Notes: generated by a model from the sequence alone, not told the origin. DNA of 64,000 nt from Vanilla planifolia (GCA_023846275.1 JAIUJO010002032.1:30001-94000), one strand, 5' to 3'; shown: positions 34,098 to 47,295, counted from the first letter of the stretch. Program-made: numbers and translations.

Positions 34098-34623
34098 TGA
34101 AAAAGAAGAAAGAGAAGACAAAGATGAAGAAATATAATAATAAGAAGAATAAAAAGAAGTGGAATAAGTAGTAGAAGAAGAAGAAGGAGAAGAGGAGTAG
34201 GAGGAAGAAGTAGAAGAAAAAGAAGAAGAAGAAGAGATAGAAGTAAAAGAACAAGAAAGGAAGAGGAAGAACAAGCAGAAGAGAAGAAAAAGAAGAGGAA
34301 GAAGAAGATGATGATGATAAGAAAGAAGAAGAGGAAGAAAAAGAAGAAGAAGAAGAAGAAGAAGTAGAAAAAAAGAAGAAGGCGAAGAAGAATAAAAAGA
34401 AAAAGAAAAAGAAGAAAAAGAAGAAAAAGTGGAAGAAGAAGACAACGAAGAAGAAGATGATGATGACGAAGAAGAAGAAGAGAAGAAGAAGAAGAAAAGA
34501 AACAAGAAGAAAAAGAAGAAGAAGAAGAAGATGAAGAAGATGAGGAAATAGAAAAGGAAGAAGAAGAGAAAAAAGAAGTAGAAGAAGAAAAAGAGGAAGA
34601 AGAAGAAGAAGATGTAGAAGAAG

Positions 34624-34656
<33 letters not shown>

Positions 34657-35753
34657 AAAAGATAGGAGAAGGAGAAAAAAGAATAAGAAGTGGAAGGCCA
34701 AGAAGAACAGGACGAGGAAGAAGAAGAAGAAGAAGAAGAAGACGAACAAGAACAGTTAGAAGAAGAAGCAAAAGAAGAAGATGAAGAAGAAGAATAAGAA
34801 GAGGAAGAGGAAGAAGAAGAAGAGGAAGAACAAGGACAAGAAGGAGATGAAGAAGAAGAAGGGGAAAAGGAAGAAGAAGAAGAAGAAGAAGAAAAGAAGA
34901 AAGAGAAGATGGTGAAGAAGAAGAAGAAGATGAGCAAGAAGAAAAAGAAGAAGAAAGGGGAAGAAGAAGAAGTAGAACAAGAAGAGGATAGAGAAGAAGA
35001 AGAAGAAGAAAGAAAAAAAAAAGAAAAACAAGAAAGAAGAAGGAAGAACATAGAAAAAGGAAGAAGTGCGAAGGAAGAAAGTAGAAGGAACAATGAAGGA
35101 GGAAGAAGGAAGAAAGGAGAAGATGATGAAGAAGAAGAAGAAGAAGGAGAAGAAGAAGAAGAAGAAGATGAAAAAGAAGAAGAAGAAGAAGGTGAAGAAG
35201 AACACAAAGAAGAGGACGAGAAAGAGGAAGAGGAAGAAGAAGACAAAGAGGAAGGGCAAGAAGAAGAAGAAGAGGGCGAAGAAGATGAAGAAGATGAAGA
35301 AGAAGAAGAAAAAGAAGATGAAGATGATGAAGAAGAGGAATTAGAAGAAGAAGAAGAAGAAGAAGAAGAAGTTTAAGAAGAAGTGGAGGAGGGGGAAGAA
35401 GAAGAAGAAGAAGAGGAGGAGAAGAAGAGCAAGAAGAAAATGACAAAGATGAAGAAGAAGAAGGAGAAGAAGAAGAAGAGGTAACCAAAGAAGAAGAAGA
35501 AGAAGTTGAAGAAGTAGGAGAAAAAGAGAAGAAGAAGAAGAAAAAGAACACAATGAAGTAGTAGAAGAAGAAGAAGATGAAGAAGAAGAAGAAGAAGATG
35601 ATGATGAAGTACAAGAAGAAGAAGAAGAAGAAGAAGAAGAAGAAGAACAGGATGAAGAAGAAGAAGAAGAAGAAAATGATGAAGAGGGAGAAGAAGTAGA
35701 TAAAGAAGAAGAAGAAGATGATGATGATGATGAAGAGGAAGAAGTAGATGAGG

Positions 35754-35784
<31 letters not shown>

Positions 35785-36164
35785 TAGGGAAGAAGAAAAA
35801 GAAGAAGATGATGAAGAAGAAGAGGAGGAGAAAGAGGAAGAAGAAGAAGAAGAAGTGGAAGAAGAAGAAGAAGAGGAATAAGAAGAGGAAGAACAAGAAG
35901 AATAGGAAGGAGAAGAAGAAGAAGAAGAAGAAGGAGAAGAGAAGTAGAAAAAGGAGAAGAAGAAGAAGATGAAGAAGAAGAAGAGGAGGAAGAAGAAGAA
36001 GAAGAAGACGAAGAAGAGGAAGAAGAATAGGAAGGAGAAGAAAAACAAGAGGAAGAAGAAGAAGTAGAAGAAGAAAGGGAAGAAGAAGAAGAAGAAGAGG
36101 AATAAGAGGAGGAAGAAGAAGAAGAAAAAGAAGAAGAATGACAAGAAGAGAGAGAAGGAAGTAC

Positions 36165-36195
<31 letters not shown>

Positions 36196-36293
36196 AGAGG
36201 AAGATGTGGAAGAATAAGAAAAATCCAAGAAGTAAATTAAAAAGAAAAAGACAAAGAGAAAGAAGAAGAAGTGGAAGAAGAAGAAGAAGAAGG
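32221..36293 (+). repeat. Long purine block with internal heptamer patches
   Basis: About 4.1 kb without an island. Period-7 GGAAGAA/GGAATAA patches at 32221-32460, 32810-32945, 33490-33625 and 35035-35120 divide it into sub-blocks that each look like the start of a composite unit. (GAT)7 lies at 32606-32626 and (AAG)15 at 33090-33134. Confidence 0.95.
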
Positions 36294-36963
36294 TAGATTA
36301 TGGATTTGTTGGTGACAACAAAAGGATTAGGAATTAGGAATTAGGGATTGGCAATTTGGAATTAAGGAGAGAGGGATTCAAGATTATAAATTGGGGACTA
36401 ATTATTATGGAATAAGGATTAGAGATTAAGGATTTAAGATTAAGAATTAAAAATTTTGAGATTAAAGATTATCAATTAGGGTTAATGTTTAGGGATTAGG
36501 GATTAGGGATTAGGGAATAAGGATTTGGTAATATGGATTAAGAATTAGGGATTAGGGATTAACGATTAAGGATTATGTATTCGAGATTAAGGATTAAGGA
36601 TTAGGGTTTAGGGATTATGAATTAAGGATTAGAGATTTTTGATTTCGAATTCAAGATAAGGGATTTGATATTAGAGATTAGGGATTAAAGGTTATGGAAT
36701 GGCAATTAGGAGTTAGAGATTAGGAATTAAGTATTAAAGATTAAAGATTAAGGATTAGGCATTAAGGATTTAGGATTAAGGTTTAAAAATAAGGGAATAT
36801 GAATGGATTAAAGATTAAATATTAGGGACTAGTTATTGCGGATTAAGGATTTGACTTTAGGGATTAATTATTAGAGGTTAGGGATTAGAGATTATGGATT
36901 AAGGATTATAGAGGGAAGGATTAGGGATTATAGATCAGAGCTTAAGGATTATGGCTTTGGGAT
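36294..36963 (+). repeat. Heptamer island 24 (HOR-D type)
   Basis: Start matches island 29 (GGCAATTTGGAATTAAGGAG against GGCGATTTGGCATTAAGGAG). Contains (GGGATTA)3GGG at 36492-36515. Exit GGCTTTGGGATAAAGAAGG. Confidence 0.95.
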
Positions 36964-37760
36964 AAAGAAGGAGGAGATGAAGAAGAAGAAAGAGAAGAAG
37001 AAGAAGAAAAAGAAGACGATTAAGAAAATAGAAGAAGAAGAATGAATGAATGAAGAAGAAAGGAAGAAGCATAAATGAGAAGGAAGAAGAAGAAAGAAGA
37101 AACAAGAAAAAGAAAAAGGAAAAAGAAAGAACAAAGTAGATAGAAGAAGAAAGGAAGAAGGAAGAAGAAATTAAAAAGAAGAATTAAAAAAGAAGAAAGA
37201 AGAAAGAAGAAGAAGAAGAAGAAGGAGGAGGAGAAGGGGAAGGAGCAGGAGATGGAGGAAGAGGAGGGCGAGAAGGAGGAGTAGAAGAAGGAGAAGGAGA
37301 AGGAGATGGAGAAGGAGAGGGAGAAGGAGAAGGAGAAGAAGAAGAAAAAAATGAGAAAGAAGGAGAGGAAGAAGAACAAGAGGAAAAATAGGAAGCAGAA
37401 CCAGAAGAAGTAAAAGAAGATGAAAAATAAGAAGTAGAAAAAGAAGAAGAATATGAAGAAGAAGAAAAAGAAGAAGAAGGAGAAAAGTTAGAAGAAGAAG
37501 AAGAATAATATGAAGAATATAGACAAGAAGAATAAGAAGAAGAAGAAGAGGAAAAAAAGGAAAGGAAGAAGAAGATGACGTAGAAGAAGAAGAAGAGGAG
37601 GAGGAGTTCGAGGAGGAAGAAGAAGAAGAGAAGAGAAGTAAAAGAAGAAAAAGAAGAAGAGGAAGATAAGTAAGAAATAGAAGAAGTAGAATACATAGAT
37701 GAGGAAGAAGAAGAAGAAGAAGAGGAAGAAAAAGAAGTAGTAGAAGATGAAGAGGAAGAA
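36964..37760 (+). repeat. Zoned purine block
   Basis: GAAGAAAG zone, then a distinct GGAGAA hexamer zone (37215-37345, the most G-rich part of the window's purine DNA), then triplets. Confidence 0.95.
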
Positions 37761-38187
37761 TGGATGAATTAGGGATTAGGGATTAGAGTTTAGGGATCAG
37801 TGATTAAGAAATGAAGGATTAGGGGTTAGGCATAAGGGAATATCATTTAAAGATTATGGTAGGAGGGATTAAGGATTTGGAATTAGAGATTTTGTAGTTA
37901 ACAATTAATTATTAGGGATTAGGGAGTAAAGATTAGGGAATAAATAAATAGGATTAGGGGATTAGAGATTAGGGATTAAGGATTAGTGATAAGGGATTTG
38001 GGATTAAAGAGGAAGGGATTAAGGATGAAAGGATTAATGACTACGGAGAATTACGATTAATTATAGAGATTTAGGAATACAGATTAGGCATTGATGATTA
38101 AAAATTAGAGATTAAGGGCATAGGATTCAAGATTAGAGATTAGGGATTAGAGATTAAGGGATTAAGGATTACAGATTAGTGATTAGG
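37761..38187 (+). repeat. Heptamer island 25
   Basis: Aligns with island 30: GGATTTGGAATTAGAGATTT at 37868 and 50923, followed by GGGAGTAAAG and TAAATAGGATTAG. Confidence 0.95.
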
Positions 38188-38843
38188 GAGAAGGAAAAGG
38201 AGAAAGAGAAGTGTAAAAGAAGAAGAAAAAGACGATGATGAAGTGGATAAAGAAGTGTAAGAAGAAGAAGAAGAAGAGGATGATGAAGAAGAAAAACATG
38301 AAGCAGAATAAGAAGATGAGAAGAAGAAAAAGAAGAAGAAGAAGAAGAAGAAGAAGAAGAAATAGAAGAAAAAGAAGAGGAAAAAAAAGAAAAAGGAGAA
38401 GAAGTTGAAGAAGAAGAATATGAAAAAGAAATAGAAAAGAAAAAAGAATAAGAAGGAGATGAAGAAGAATAAGAATAAGAAGAAGAAGAAGAAGAAAAAG
38501 AAGAAAAACAATTTGAGGAAGAAGAAGAGAAAGAAGAAGAGGATGAAGTCGAGGAAGAAGAAGAAGAAGAAGAAGATGATGATGAGGGAAAAGAAGAAGA
38601 GGAATTTTGAAGAAGGCGTAGATGAAGAAGAAGATGAAGTGGAGGAAGAAGAAGAAAAATAAGAAGAAGAAGATGAAAAAGAAGAAGAAGAAGAAGAGGA
38701 AGAAGAAGAGTAAGGAGAAGAAGAAGTTGAGGAGAAAGAAGAAGAAGAGGGAGAGGAAGATGAGGATGAAGAGGATGGAGAAGAAGGAAAAGATGAAGCA
38801 AAAGTAGCGAAAGAAGAAGTAGACGAAGAAGAGGAAGAAGAGA
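38188..38843 (+). repeat. GAA purine block
   Basis: Triplet array matching the block at 51271-51866 (shared AAACAATTT word near 38507 and 51552). Confidence 0.95.
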
Positions 38844-39127
38844 TGGATTAGGGATTAGTGATCAAGTGTTAAGGGTTAAGGACTAAACAAATGGTATTAG
38901 AGATTAATAAAAAAGAGCTTACTTATTAAAGATTAGTGAACAAGGATTAATAGCTAAGGCATTTTTTATTAGGGATTTAAGATTAAGGATTAGGGATTAA
39001 GAAATAGGGATTAAAAAATAGTGATTAGCAATTAAGGATTAAAGATTAGAGATTAGGGATCTAGTAATCATGATTATAGATTATAGATTAGGGATTAGAG
39101 ATTAAGGGATTAAGAATTAAAGGTTAG
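38844..39127 (+). repeat. Heptamer island 26
   Basis: Has the low-G word CTTACTTATTAAAGATTAG near 38918 and GTGAACAAGGATTAA; island 31 has the same words 13.0 kb downstream. Confidence 0.95.
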
Positions 39128-39788
39128 GAAAAAAAAGGAGAACGAAGAAGGAGAGGGAGAAGAGTAAAAGAAGAAGAAAAAGAAAAGGAAGGTGAAGAAC
39201 TAGAAGAAGAAGAAGAAGAAGAAGAATTAGAAGAAGATGATGAAGATGAAGATGAAAAAGAACAAGAAGACAAAGAAGAGGAAGAGGAAGAAGAACAAGA
39301 ACAAGAACAAGAAGAAGAGAAGAACAAAAAGAAGAGGAGGAAGAAAAGTAGAAGGAGAAGAAGAAGAAGAAGAAGAAGTAATAGAAGGAGAAGAAGTAGA
39401 AGAAGAAGGAGAAGACAAAGCAGAAGAAGAAGAAGAAGAAGAAAAAGAAGAAGGAGAAGAAGAAGAAGAAGAAGAAGAAGAAGAAGAAGAAGAAAAAGAA
39501 ATAGAAAATGAAGAAGAATATGAACAAGAAGGAGAAGAAGAAGAAGAAGAAGAAGAAGAAGAAGGAAGAAGAAAAACAAGTAAAGAAAGAAGAAGAAGGG
39601 GAAAAAGAAGGAGAAGAAGAGAAGGAAGAAGAAGAAGAAGAAGATGATAAGGAAGAAGAAGAGGAAGAAGAAAAAGAAGGTGAGGTAGAAGAAGAAGAAG
39701 AAAAAGGTGAAGATGAGGAAGAAGAAGAGGAAGAAGAAGAAGATGAGGAAGAAGATAAAGAAGAAGTAGAAGAAGAAGAGGAAGAATT
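39128..39788 (+). repeat. GAA purine block
   Basis: Triplets. The entry GGAAAAAAAAGGAGAA matches 52167. Long perfect runs near 39465-39492. Confidence 0.95.
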
Positions 39789-40400
39789 GGGAGGGAGGGA
39801 TTAGGGATTAGGGATTTAGGAGTTAGCAATTAGGTATAAGGGTTTATGGATTAAGGATTATGGATTAGGGAGTAGAGATTTGGGAGAAAGTAAAAGGGAA
39901 TTAGGATCAGGGATTAGAGATTAAGGATTAGAGATTAGGGGTTAGAGATGAAGGGATTAATAATTATAGAATAAAGATTAAGAATTAAGAATTAAGGGTT
40001 TATTACTAAGGATTAGGGATTTTAGATTGAGGATTAGGGAATAGATTTAAGAATTAGAGATTAGAGATTAGAGAAGTTGGATTTAGGATTACATATTAGA
40101 GATTAGGTATTAGAGGTTAAGGGATCATGATTAACATTAGAGATTAGGGATTAGAGGTTAAGGGATCATGATTAACATTAAAGATTAGGGATTAAGGATT
40201 AAGAGTTAGTGATTAAGGATTAAGGTTTAGGGATTAAAGATTAGAGATTAGGAATTATGGATTATAGATTAGAGATTAACGATTAGGGATTAGGGATCAA
40301 AGATAAGGTATTAGAGACTAGAGTAGAAATTAGAGATTAACCATTAGAGATTAGGGATTAGAGACTCATGATGTATTAGTGTTTAAAAATTAAGGATTAG
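39789..40400 (+). repeat. Heptamer island 27
   Basis: Paralogue of island 32 (both carry GAGACTCATG/GAGACTCGTG then ATGTATTAGTGTTTAA). A 41-bp tandem duplication puts element E variants at 40123-40140 and 40164-40181. Confidence 0.95.
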
Positions 40401-42219
40401 GGAGAAGGAAGAAGGAAGAAGGAAGCAGTAAGAAGATGAAAAAGAAGAAAGAAGAAGGAAGAGGAAAGAAGGAAAAAAGAAGACGAAGAAGAGGAAGAAT
40501 AAAGAGGAAAGAAAGATGAAGGAAGGAGGAAGGAAGGAGGTTAGAAGAAGGAAGAGGAAGAAGGAAGAGGAAGAAGGAAGAAGAAAGAAGAAAGAAGAAA
40601 GAAGAAAGAAGAAGAGGAAGAAGAAGATGAAGAAAATGACGAAGTAGAAGGAAAAGAAAAGGAAGTAGAATGGGAAGACAAAGAAGAAGAAGATGAAGAA
40701 GAAGAAAAAGTGGAAGAAGAATGGGAAGAAGAAGAAGAGTAAGAAGAAGAAGAAGAATTGGAAAAAGAAGTAGAAGAAGGAGCAGAAAGTAGAAGAAAGA
40801 AGAAAGAAGAAAGAGAAAAGAAGATGGAAGAAGGAAGATGGAAGGAGGAAGAAACAAGAAGGAAGAAGGAATAAGGAAAAGGAGAAGGAAGAAGGAATAA
40901 GGAAGAAATAACAAGGAAGAAGGATTAAGGAAGATGGAAGAAGGAAGAAGGAAGAAGGAAGAAGAAGATGAAGAAGAAGAAGAAAAAGAAGAAGACGAAG
41001 AAGTGGAAGAGCAAGAAAAAGAATTTGAGGAAGAGTTAGAAGAAGACGAAGAGGAACGGGAACAAGAAGAAGAAATTGAAGAAGAAGATAAAGAAGAAGA
41101 GGAAGAAGATAAAGAAAAAGAAGAAGATGATAAGGAAGAAGAAGAAGAAGAAGAAGAAAAAGAAGAAGAGGAATAAGAAGATGAAGAAGAAGAAACAAAA
41201 GAAGAAGAAGAGGAATAAGAAGAAGAAGAAGAAGAAGAAGAAGAATTGGAAGAAGAAAAAGTGGAAGAAGAAGAAGAACAAGGTGAAGAAGAAGAGAAGA
41301 AGAAGAAGAGGAAGAAGAAGACAAAGTGGAAGAGGAAGAAGTGAAAGAAGAAGAAGAAGAAGGAGAAGAAGAAGGAGAAGAAGAAGAGAAAATAGAAGGA
41401 GAAGAAGAAGAAGAGGAAAAAGAAGAAGAAGACAAAGAAGTAAAAGAGGAGAGGAAGAAGAAGAAGTAGAAGATGAAGTAGAAGTAGTAGAAGAAGAAGA
41501 GGCAGTAGAAGAAGAAGAAGAAGAGGAAGAAGAAAAAGTCAAAGAAGAAGAAGAAGAATAATAAGAAGTGGAAGAAGTAGAAGAAGAAGAAAAAGAAGAA
41601 GAGGGGTAGGAAGAAGTAGAAGAAGAAGAACATGAAGAAGAAGAAGAAGCAGAAGAAGAAGAACAAGAATAAAAAGAGGAAGAACAAGAAGAAGAGAAGA
41701 AAAGAAGAAGAAGAAGAAGAAGAGGAAGAGGAGGAAGAAGAAAAAGCAGAAGTAGAAGAATAAGAACAGGAAGAGGAGGAAGAAGAAGAAGAAAAAAAGA
41801 CGAATAAAAAGAAGAAGAAGAAGAAGAAGAAGATGAAGAAGAAGAGAAGACGATGAAGAAGAAGAAGAAGAAGAAGAAGACGAAGTAAAAGAAGAAGAAG
41901 AAGAAGGGGAAGAATAAGAAGAGGAAGAGGATAAAGAAAAAGGAGAAGAAGAAGAAAGAAGAAGAAAGAAGAACAAGAAGGAAGAAAGAAGATGGCAGAA
42001 AAAATAAAGAAGAAGAAAGAAGGAAGAAGGAAGAAGTAGTAGAAGAAGAAGAAGTAGTAGAAGAAGGACAAGAAGAAGAAGGCGAAGAAGAAGAAGAAGA
42101 AGAAAATGAAGGAGAAGAAGACGAAGAGGATGAAGAAGTAGTAGTAGTAGAAGAAGAAGAAGAAGTAGATGAAGAGGAAGGAGAAGATGAAGAAAAAGAA
42201 GAAGAAGAAGAAGAAGAAA
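40401..42219 (+). repeat. Zoned purine block
   Basis: Heptamer zone to about 40610 and again at about 40780-40970, then triplets, with a further GAAGAAAG patch near 41950-42035. Sub-block order matches 53534-55354. Confidence 0.95.
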
Positions 42220-43006
42220 GATTATGGATTAGTGAGGGATGACTTAAGGATAAGGAATTAGGTCTTAGGGATTAGGGATTAAGCATTAGGGAATGAGGGA
42301 TTTGAGACTATGGATTTGGGATTGAGGATTAGGGATTAGGGATTCTGTATAAGGTTGAGGTTAGGGTTTAGGGATTAGAGATTAAAAAATAAGGATTTGG
42401 GAGTAAGGATGAGGAATTAAGAATTAGGGTTTAAGGATTAAAGATTAAGGATTAACGATTCAGAATAATAAATTAAGGGATTACGGATTAAATAATACTG
42501 ATTAGGGATTAGGAATTAGGGATTACAGATTAAGGATTAGAGATTAGGGATTAAGAATTATGGATTAAAAGATTAAGGATTAAGTATTAGGGACTAGGGA
42601 TTATGGATTGAGGATTAAGATTTATGGATTATGAATTAAGGGTTAGAGATTAGCAATTTTGGATTAAGAATTGAGGATAAGGGATTAGAGATTAGGTATT
42701 AGTGTTTAAAGATTAGTGATTAAGGATTAAGAATTAGAGATTAGGGATTATGTATTAAAGTTTAAGGACTAAAGATTAGGCATTAGGGATTAGGTGTTAG
42801 AATTTAAGGATTAATCATTAAGAATAAAGGATTTGGGATGTATTAAAGAGTAAATATTACGAATTAGTTATAAGGGGTTTGACATTTTGGATTAAGGATT
42901 AGAGATTAAGGTTTATGGATTAAGGAGAGAAGGATTAGTGATTATAGATTAGGGATTAAGGATTAGACATTAGGGAGAGCAGGATTACGGATTATGATTT
43001 TGGGAT
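42220..43006 (+). repeat. Heptamer island 28 (HOR-D type)
   Basis: GAGGGATGACTTAAGG and AATTAGGTCTTAGGGATTA match 55.37 kb at an offset of 13.13 kb. ATTACGAATTAGTTAT near 42855 also occurs in islands 22 and 33. Exit GATTTTGGGATAAAGAAG. Confidence 0.95.
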
Positions 43007-44716
43007 AAAGAAGAAGAAGAAAAAGACCAAGAAGAACAAGAAGTAGAAGATGATGAAGAAAGAAGAAGAAGAAAGAAAGAAAGGAAAAGAAAGAATGAAA
43101 TAGAAAGAAAGAAAGAAAGAAGAAATGAGAGGAAGAAGAAGAAAGAAGAATAAAGAAGAAAGAAGAAAGATGGTAAAAGAAAGAAGAAAGAAGAAAGAAG
43201 AAAATAGAAAGAAAAAGGAAGGAAAAAGGATGAAGGAAGAAGAAAGAAGCTGGAAGGAAGATGGAAGAAGGAGGAAGGAAGAAGGAAGAAGAAAGGAGAA
43301 AGCAGGATGGATGAAAGAACAAAGAAGGAAGAAGAAATAAAAAAGAAGAAACGAAAAAGAAGAAAGACGAAGAAGAAGAAGAAGAAGTAGAAGGAGAAGG
43401 AGAAGGAAATTGAGGAAGAGGAGAACGAAAGGGTGTAGGGGAAAGAGAAGGAGAAGGAGAAGAAAAAGAAGAAGCAGAGAATGAAGGAAAGGAAGAAGAA
43501 CAATAGGAAAAGAGGAAAAAGAGGAAATACAAATAGAAGAAGAAGAAAAAAAAGAAGAAGAAGAAGATGTAGAAGAAGACAAAGAACAGGAGGAGGAGAA
43601 GAAGAAAAAGCAAAAGAAGAAGAAGAATAGACAGAGGAGGAAGAAGAAGAAGAAGAAGAAGAACAAGGAGAGAAACATGAGGAAGAAGATGACGAAGAAG
43701 TAAAAGAAGACGAAGAAGTAGTAGAAGAAGAAGAAGAGGAAGAGGAAGAAGAAGAAGAAGAAGAAGAGCAAGATGAGGAACAAGAGGAGGAGGAGGAATT
43801 AGAAGAAGTACAAAAAGAAGGACAAGAAGAAAAAGAAGGAAAAGAGCAATTAGAATAAGAAGAAGGAGAGGAAGAAGAAGAAGAAGAAGAAGAAGAAGAA
43901 GAAGAAGAAGAAGAAGAAGAAGGAGAAGAAAGAGAAGAAGTAGAAGTAGAAGAGGAGGAGGAAGAAGATGAAGAAGAAGAGGAAGAAAAAGAAGAAGATT
44001 AAGAAGAAGTGGAGAAGAATAGGAAGTAGTTGAAGAAGAAGGGGAAGGAAAATAAGAAGTAGAAGAAGAAGAAGAAGAAGAAGCAAAAGTAGAGAAAGAA
44101 GAAGAACAAGAAGAAGAAGAGGAAGAAAAGGAATAGGAAGGAGACAAAGAAGAAGAACGAAAGAAGGAGAAGAAGAAGAAGATGAAGATGAAAAAGAAGA
44201 TGATGAATAAAGAAGACGTAGACCAAGAAACAAAAAAGATGAAAGAAAAAAGAAGAAATAAAGTAAAAGAAAAGAGAAGGAAGAAGATGAAAGAAGAAGA
44301 AAGAAGAAAGACTAAAGAGGAAAGAAGAAAGAAGAAAGAAGAAGGAAGAAGGAAGAAGGAAGAAGAAAGAAATAAGAGAGAGGAAGGTAGAAGGAAGAAG
44401 GATAAGAAAGAAGAAAGAAAAAACAAAAAAGAAGAAAGAAGAAAGAAGAAGAAGAAGAAGAAGAAGAAGGGGACAGAGAAGGAAAAGCAGAAAGAGGAAG
44501 AGGAGAACGAGAAGGAAGTGCAAGTTAAGGAGAAGGAGAAGGAGAAGGAGTAGGAGAAGGAGAAGGAAAAGGATAAGAAGAAGAGGGAGAAAAAGAACAA
44601 GAAGAAGAAGAACAAGGGGAAGAAGAGGAATAAGAAGAAGAAGAAGAAGAAGCAGAAGCAGATGAGGAAGAAGAAGAAAAAGAAGAAGTAGAAGTAAGAG
44701 AAGAGAAGAGGAAGAA

Positions 44717-44747
<31 letters not shown>

Positions 44748-45234
44748 CAGAAGCAGAAGAAGAAGAAAAAGAAGAAGTAGAAGTGAAAGAGATGCAGGAA
44801 GAAGAAGAAGAGGAAGAACAAGAAGAAGGAGAGGAATATATAGAAGAAGAGGGTGAAGAACAACAAGAAGATGAAGAAGAAGAAGAAGAAGAGGAAGAAG
44901 AGCAAGAAGAAGAAGGGGAAGAAAAAAAAGAAGAAGATGAATAAGCTGAGGAAGATGAAGAACAAGATGAGGACAAAGAAGAAGAAGTACAAAAAGAAGA
45001 AGGAGAAGAAGAAATAGAAGGAAAAGAATAAGAAGAAGAAGAAGGTTAAGAAGAAGAAGAAGAAGAAGATGAGGAAGAAGAAGAAGAAGAAGAAGAAGAA
45101 GAAAAAGAAGAAGAAGAGGAGAAAGAAGAAGAAGAAGGGGAAGAAGAATAATAAACTGGGGATGATAAAGAAGTAGGGGAAGAAGTAGAAGATGAGGAAG
45201 AAGCAGAACAGGAAGACGAAGAGGAAGAAGAAGT

Positions 45235-45273
<39 letters not shown>

Positions 45274-45581
45274 TGATGAAGGAGTGGAAGAAGAGGAAGA
45301 AGAAGAGGAAAAAGAGCAAGAAGAAGAGGAAGAAGTAGAAGAAGAAGAAGAAGAAGAAGAAGAAGAAGACGAAGAAGAAGAGGAAGAAGAAGTGGAAAAA
45401 GAGAAAGAAGAAGAAGAAAAAGAAGAGAAGAAGAAGAAGAGAAAGAAGAAGAGAAAGTAGTAGAAGAAGAAGAAGAAGACGAAGAAGAAGAGCGAGATGA
45501 AGAAGAGGAAGATGAAGAGGAAGAAGTAGAAGAAAAAGAAGAAAAAGAAAAAGAAGAAGATTAAGAAGAAGAAGAAGAGAA

Positions 45582-45616
<35 letters not shown>

Positions 45617-46650
45617 AGAAAATGAAGTAGACGAAGAAGAAGAACAAAAAGAAGCAGAAGAAGAAGTAGAAGAAGAAGTAGTAAAAGAAAAAGTAGTAGA
45701 AGAAGAAATAGAAGAAGTGAAAGACGAAGAAAAAGAAGAAGAAGATGATGAAGAATTAATAGAAGAAGAAGAAGAAGAAGAAGAAGAAAGAAAGGAGGAA
45801 GAAAGAAGAAGAAAGAAAGAGGTAGAAAGGAGAAGGAAGAAGTTGAAAGAAGAAGATAGAAGAATAAAGAAGAAAGAAGAAAAAAGTAGGAAAAAAGAAG
45901 GAACAAGGAAGAAGAAAGAAGCAAGAAGCAAGAAGGAAGGAATAAGATAGAAGGAAGAAGGAAGAGGGAAAGAGATAAGAAGAATGAAGGAAGAAGGAAG
46001 ATAGAAGAAGGAAGGAGGAAGGAGATAAAGGAGAATAAGAAGAAGAAGAAGAAGAAGGGGAAGGAGTAGAAGAAGAAGAAGATGAAGAAGAGGAAGATGA
46101 TGAGGAAGTGGAAGAGGAAGTGGCATAGGAAGAAGATGATGAAAAGGAAGTGGAAGAAGAAGAAGAAGAGGAAAAGAAGATGTAGAAGAAGAAGAAGAAG
46201 AAGAATAACATGAAGTAGTCGAAGAAGAAGAAGGATAACAAGAAGATGAAGAAGAAGATGATGAAGAAGAAGAAGTAAAAGAGGAAGAAGAGGAAGAAGA
46301 AGTAATATAAGAAGAAGTAGTAGAAGTATCAGTAGAAGAAGAAGTAGTGGAAGAAGAAGTAATAGAAGAAGAGGAAGAAGAAAGGAAGAAGTACAAGAAG
46401 AAGTATTAGTACTCGTAGAAAAAGAAGAAGTATAAAAAGAAGAAGAAGAAGACTAAGATGAAGAAAAAGAAGGAGAAGGAGAAAGAGAAGAAGAAGAAGA
46501 AGAAAAATAAGATGAACAAGACGAAGAGAACAAGAAGAAGAAGAGAAAGAAGAAATAGAAGAAGAAGATGATGAGGAAGCAAAAGAAGACGAACAAGAAG
46601 AAGAAGAAGAAAAAAAAAAGAAGAGGAAGACGAAGAGGAAGAAGAAGTAG

Positions 46651-46692
46651 AATAATAATAACAATAATAATAATAATAAAATGATGATGATG
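46651..46692 (+). repeat. (AAT)n then (ATG)4 microsatellite
   Basis: AATAAT units with one AAC change at 46651-46679, followed by four ATG units at 46681-46692, inside GAA DNA. Confidence 0.9.
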
Positions 46693-47295
46693 AAGAAGAA
46701 GAAGTTTAAAAAGAATTAGAAGAAGAAGGAGAAGAAGGGGATGAAGAAGAGTACGAACAAGAGGAGGAGGAAGAAGAAGAACAAAAAGAAGAATAAAAAA
46801 AAGAACAAGAAGAAAAAGAACAAGAAGAAAAAGAAGAAGAAGAAGAAGAAGAAGAAAAAGTAGAAGAACAAGAATGAGAGGATGATGAAGAAGTAGAAGA
46901 AGTAGAAAAAGTAAAAGAAGTAGAAGTTGATGAAGAAGAAGAAGAAGAATAAGATAAAAAAAGAAGATGAGAAGAAGATGAAGAGGAACAAGAAGTAGCA
47001 GAAGTAGAAGATGAAGATGAAGAAGAAGAAGAAGAAGATGAGGAAGAAGAAGAAGAAAAAGAAGAAAAAGAAGAAATAGAAGAAGAAGAAGAAGTCGTAG
47101 AAAAAGAGAAGAAGAAATAGAAGATCAAGAAGAAGACGAAGAAGAAGGAGAAGAAGAAAAAGAAGAAGAAGAAGAGGAGGAAGAAGAAGAAGGAGAAAAA
47201 GAGGAAGAACAATAAGATGAAAAAGAATAAGAAATAGAAGAATAGGAAGGAGAAGAGGAAGAAGAAGAAGAACTACTAGAAAGAGAAGAAGAATA

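Noticed and set aside
33929-36166. 745-codon - strand open frame (also 671 codons at 32734-34749, 623 at 44525-46396 and 562 at 40383-42071)
   Set aside because: The translation is Phe/Leu/Ser homopolymer-like with no domain, signal or codon structure, and is explained by TTC/CTT/TCT triplets. It is not a gene.
37215-37345. Purine-rich ribosome-binding-site-like words (GGAGAA, AGGAGA)
   Set aside because: They are a tandem hexamer with no associated reading frame; Shine-Dalgarno resemblance is incidental.
46181-46396. Ser/Thr-rich - strand frame that looks like a mucin or cell-surface repeat protein
   Set aside because: The Thr and Ser come from AGT/GTA variants of the triplet. There is no hydrophobic signal distinct from the background and no unique sequence.
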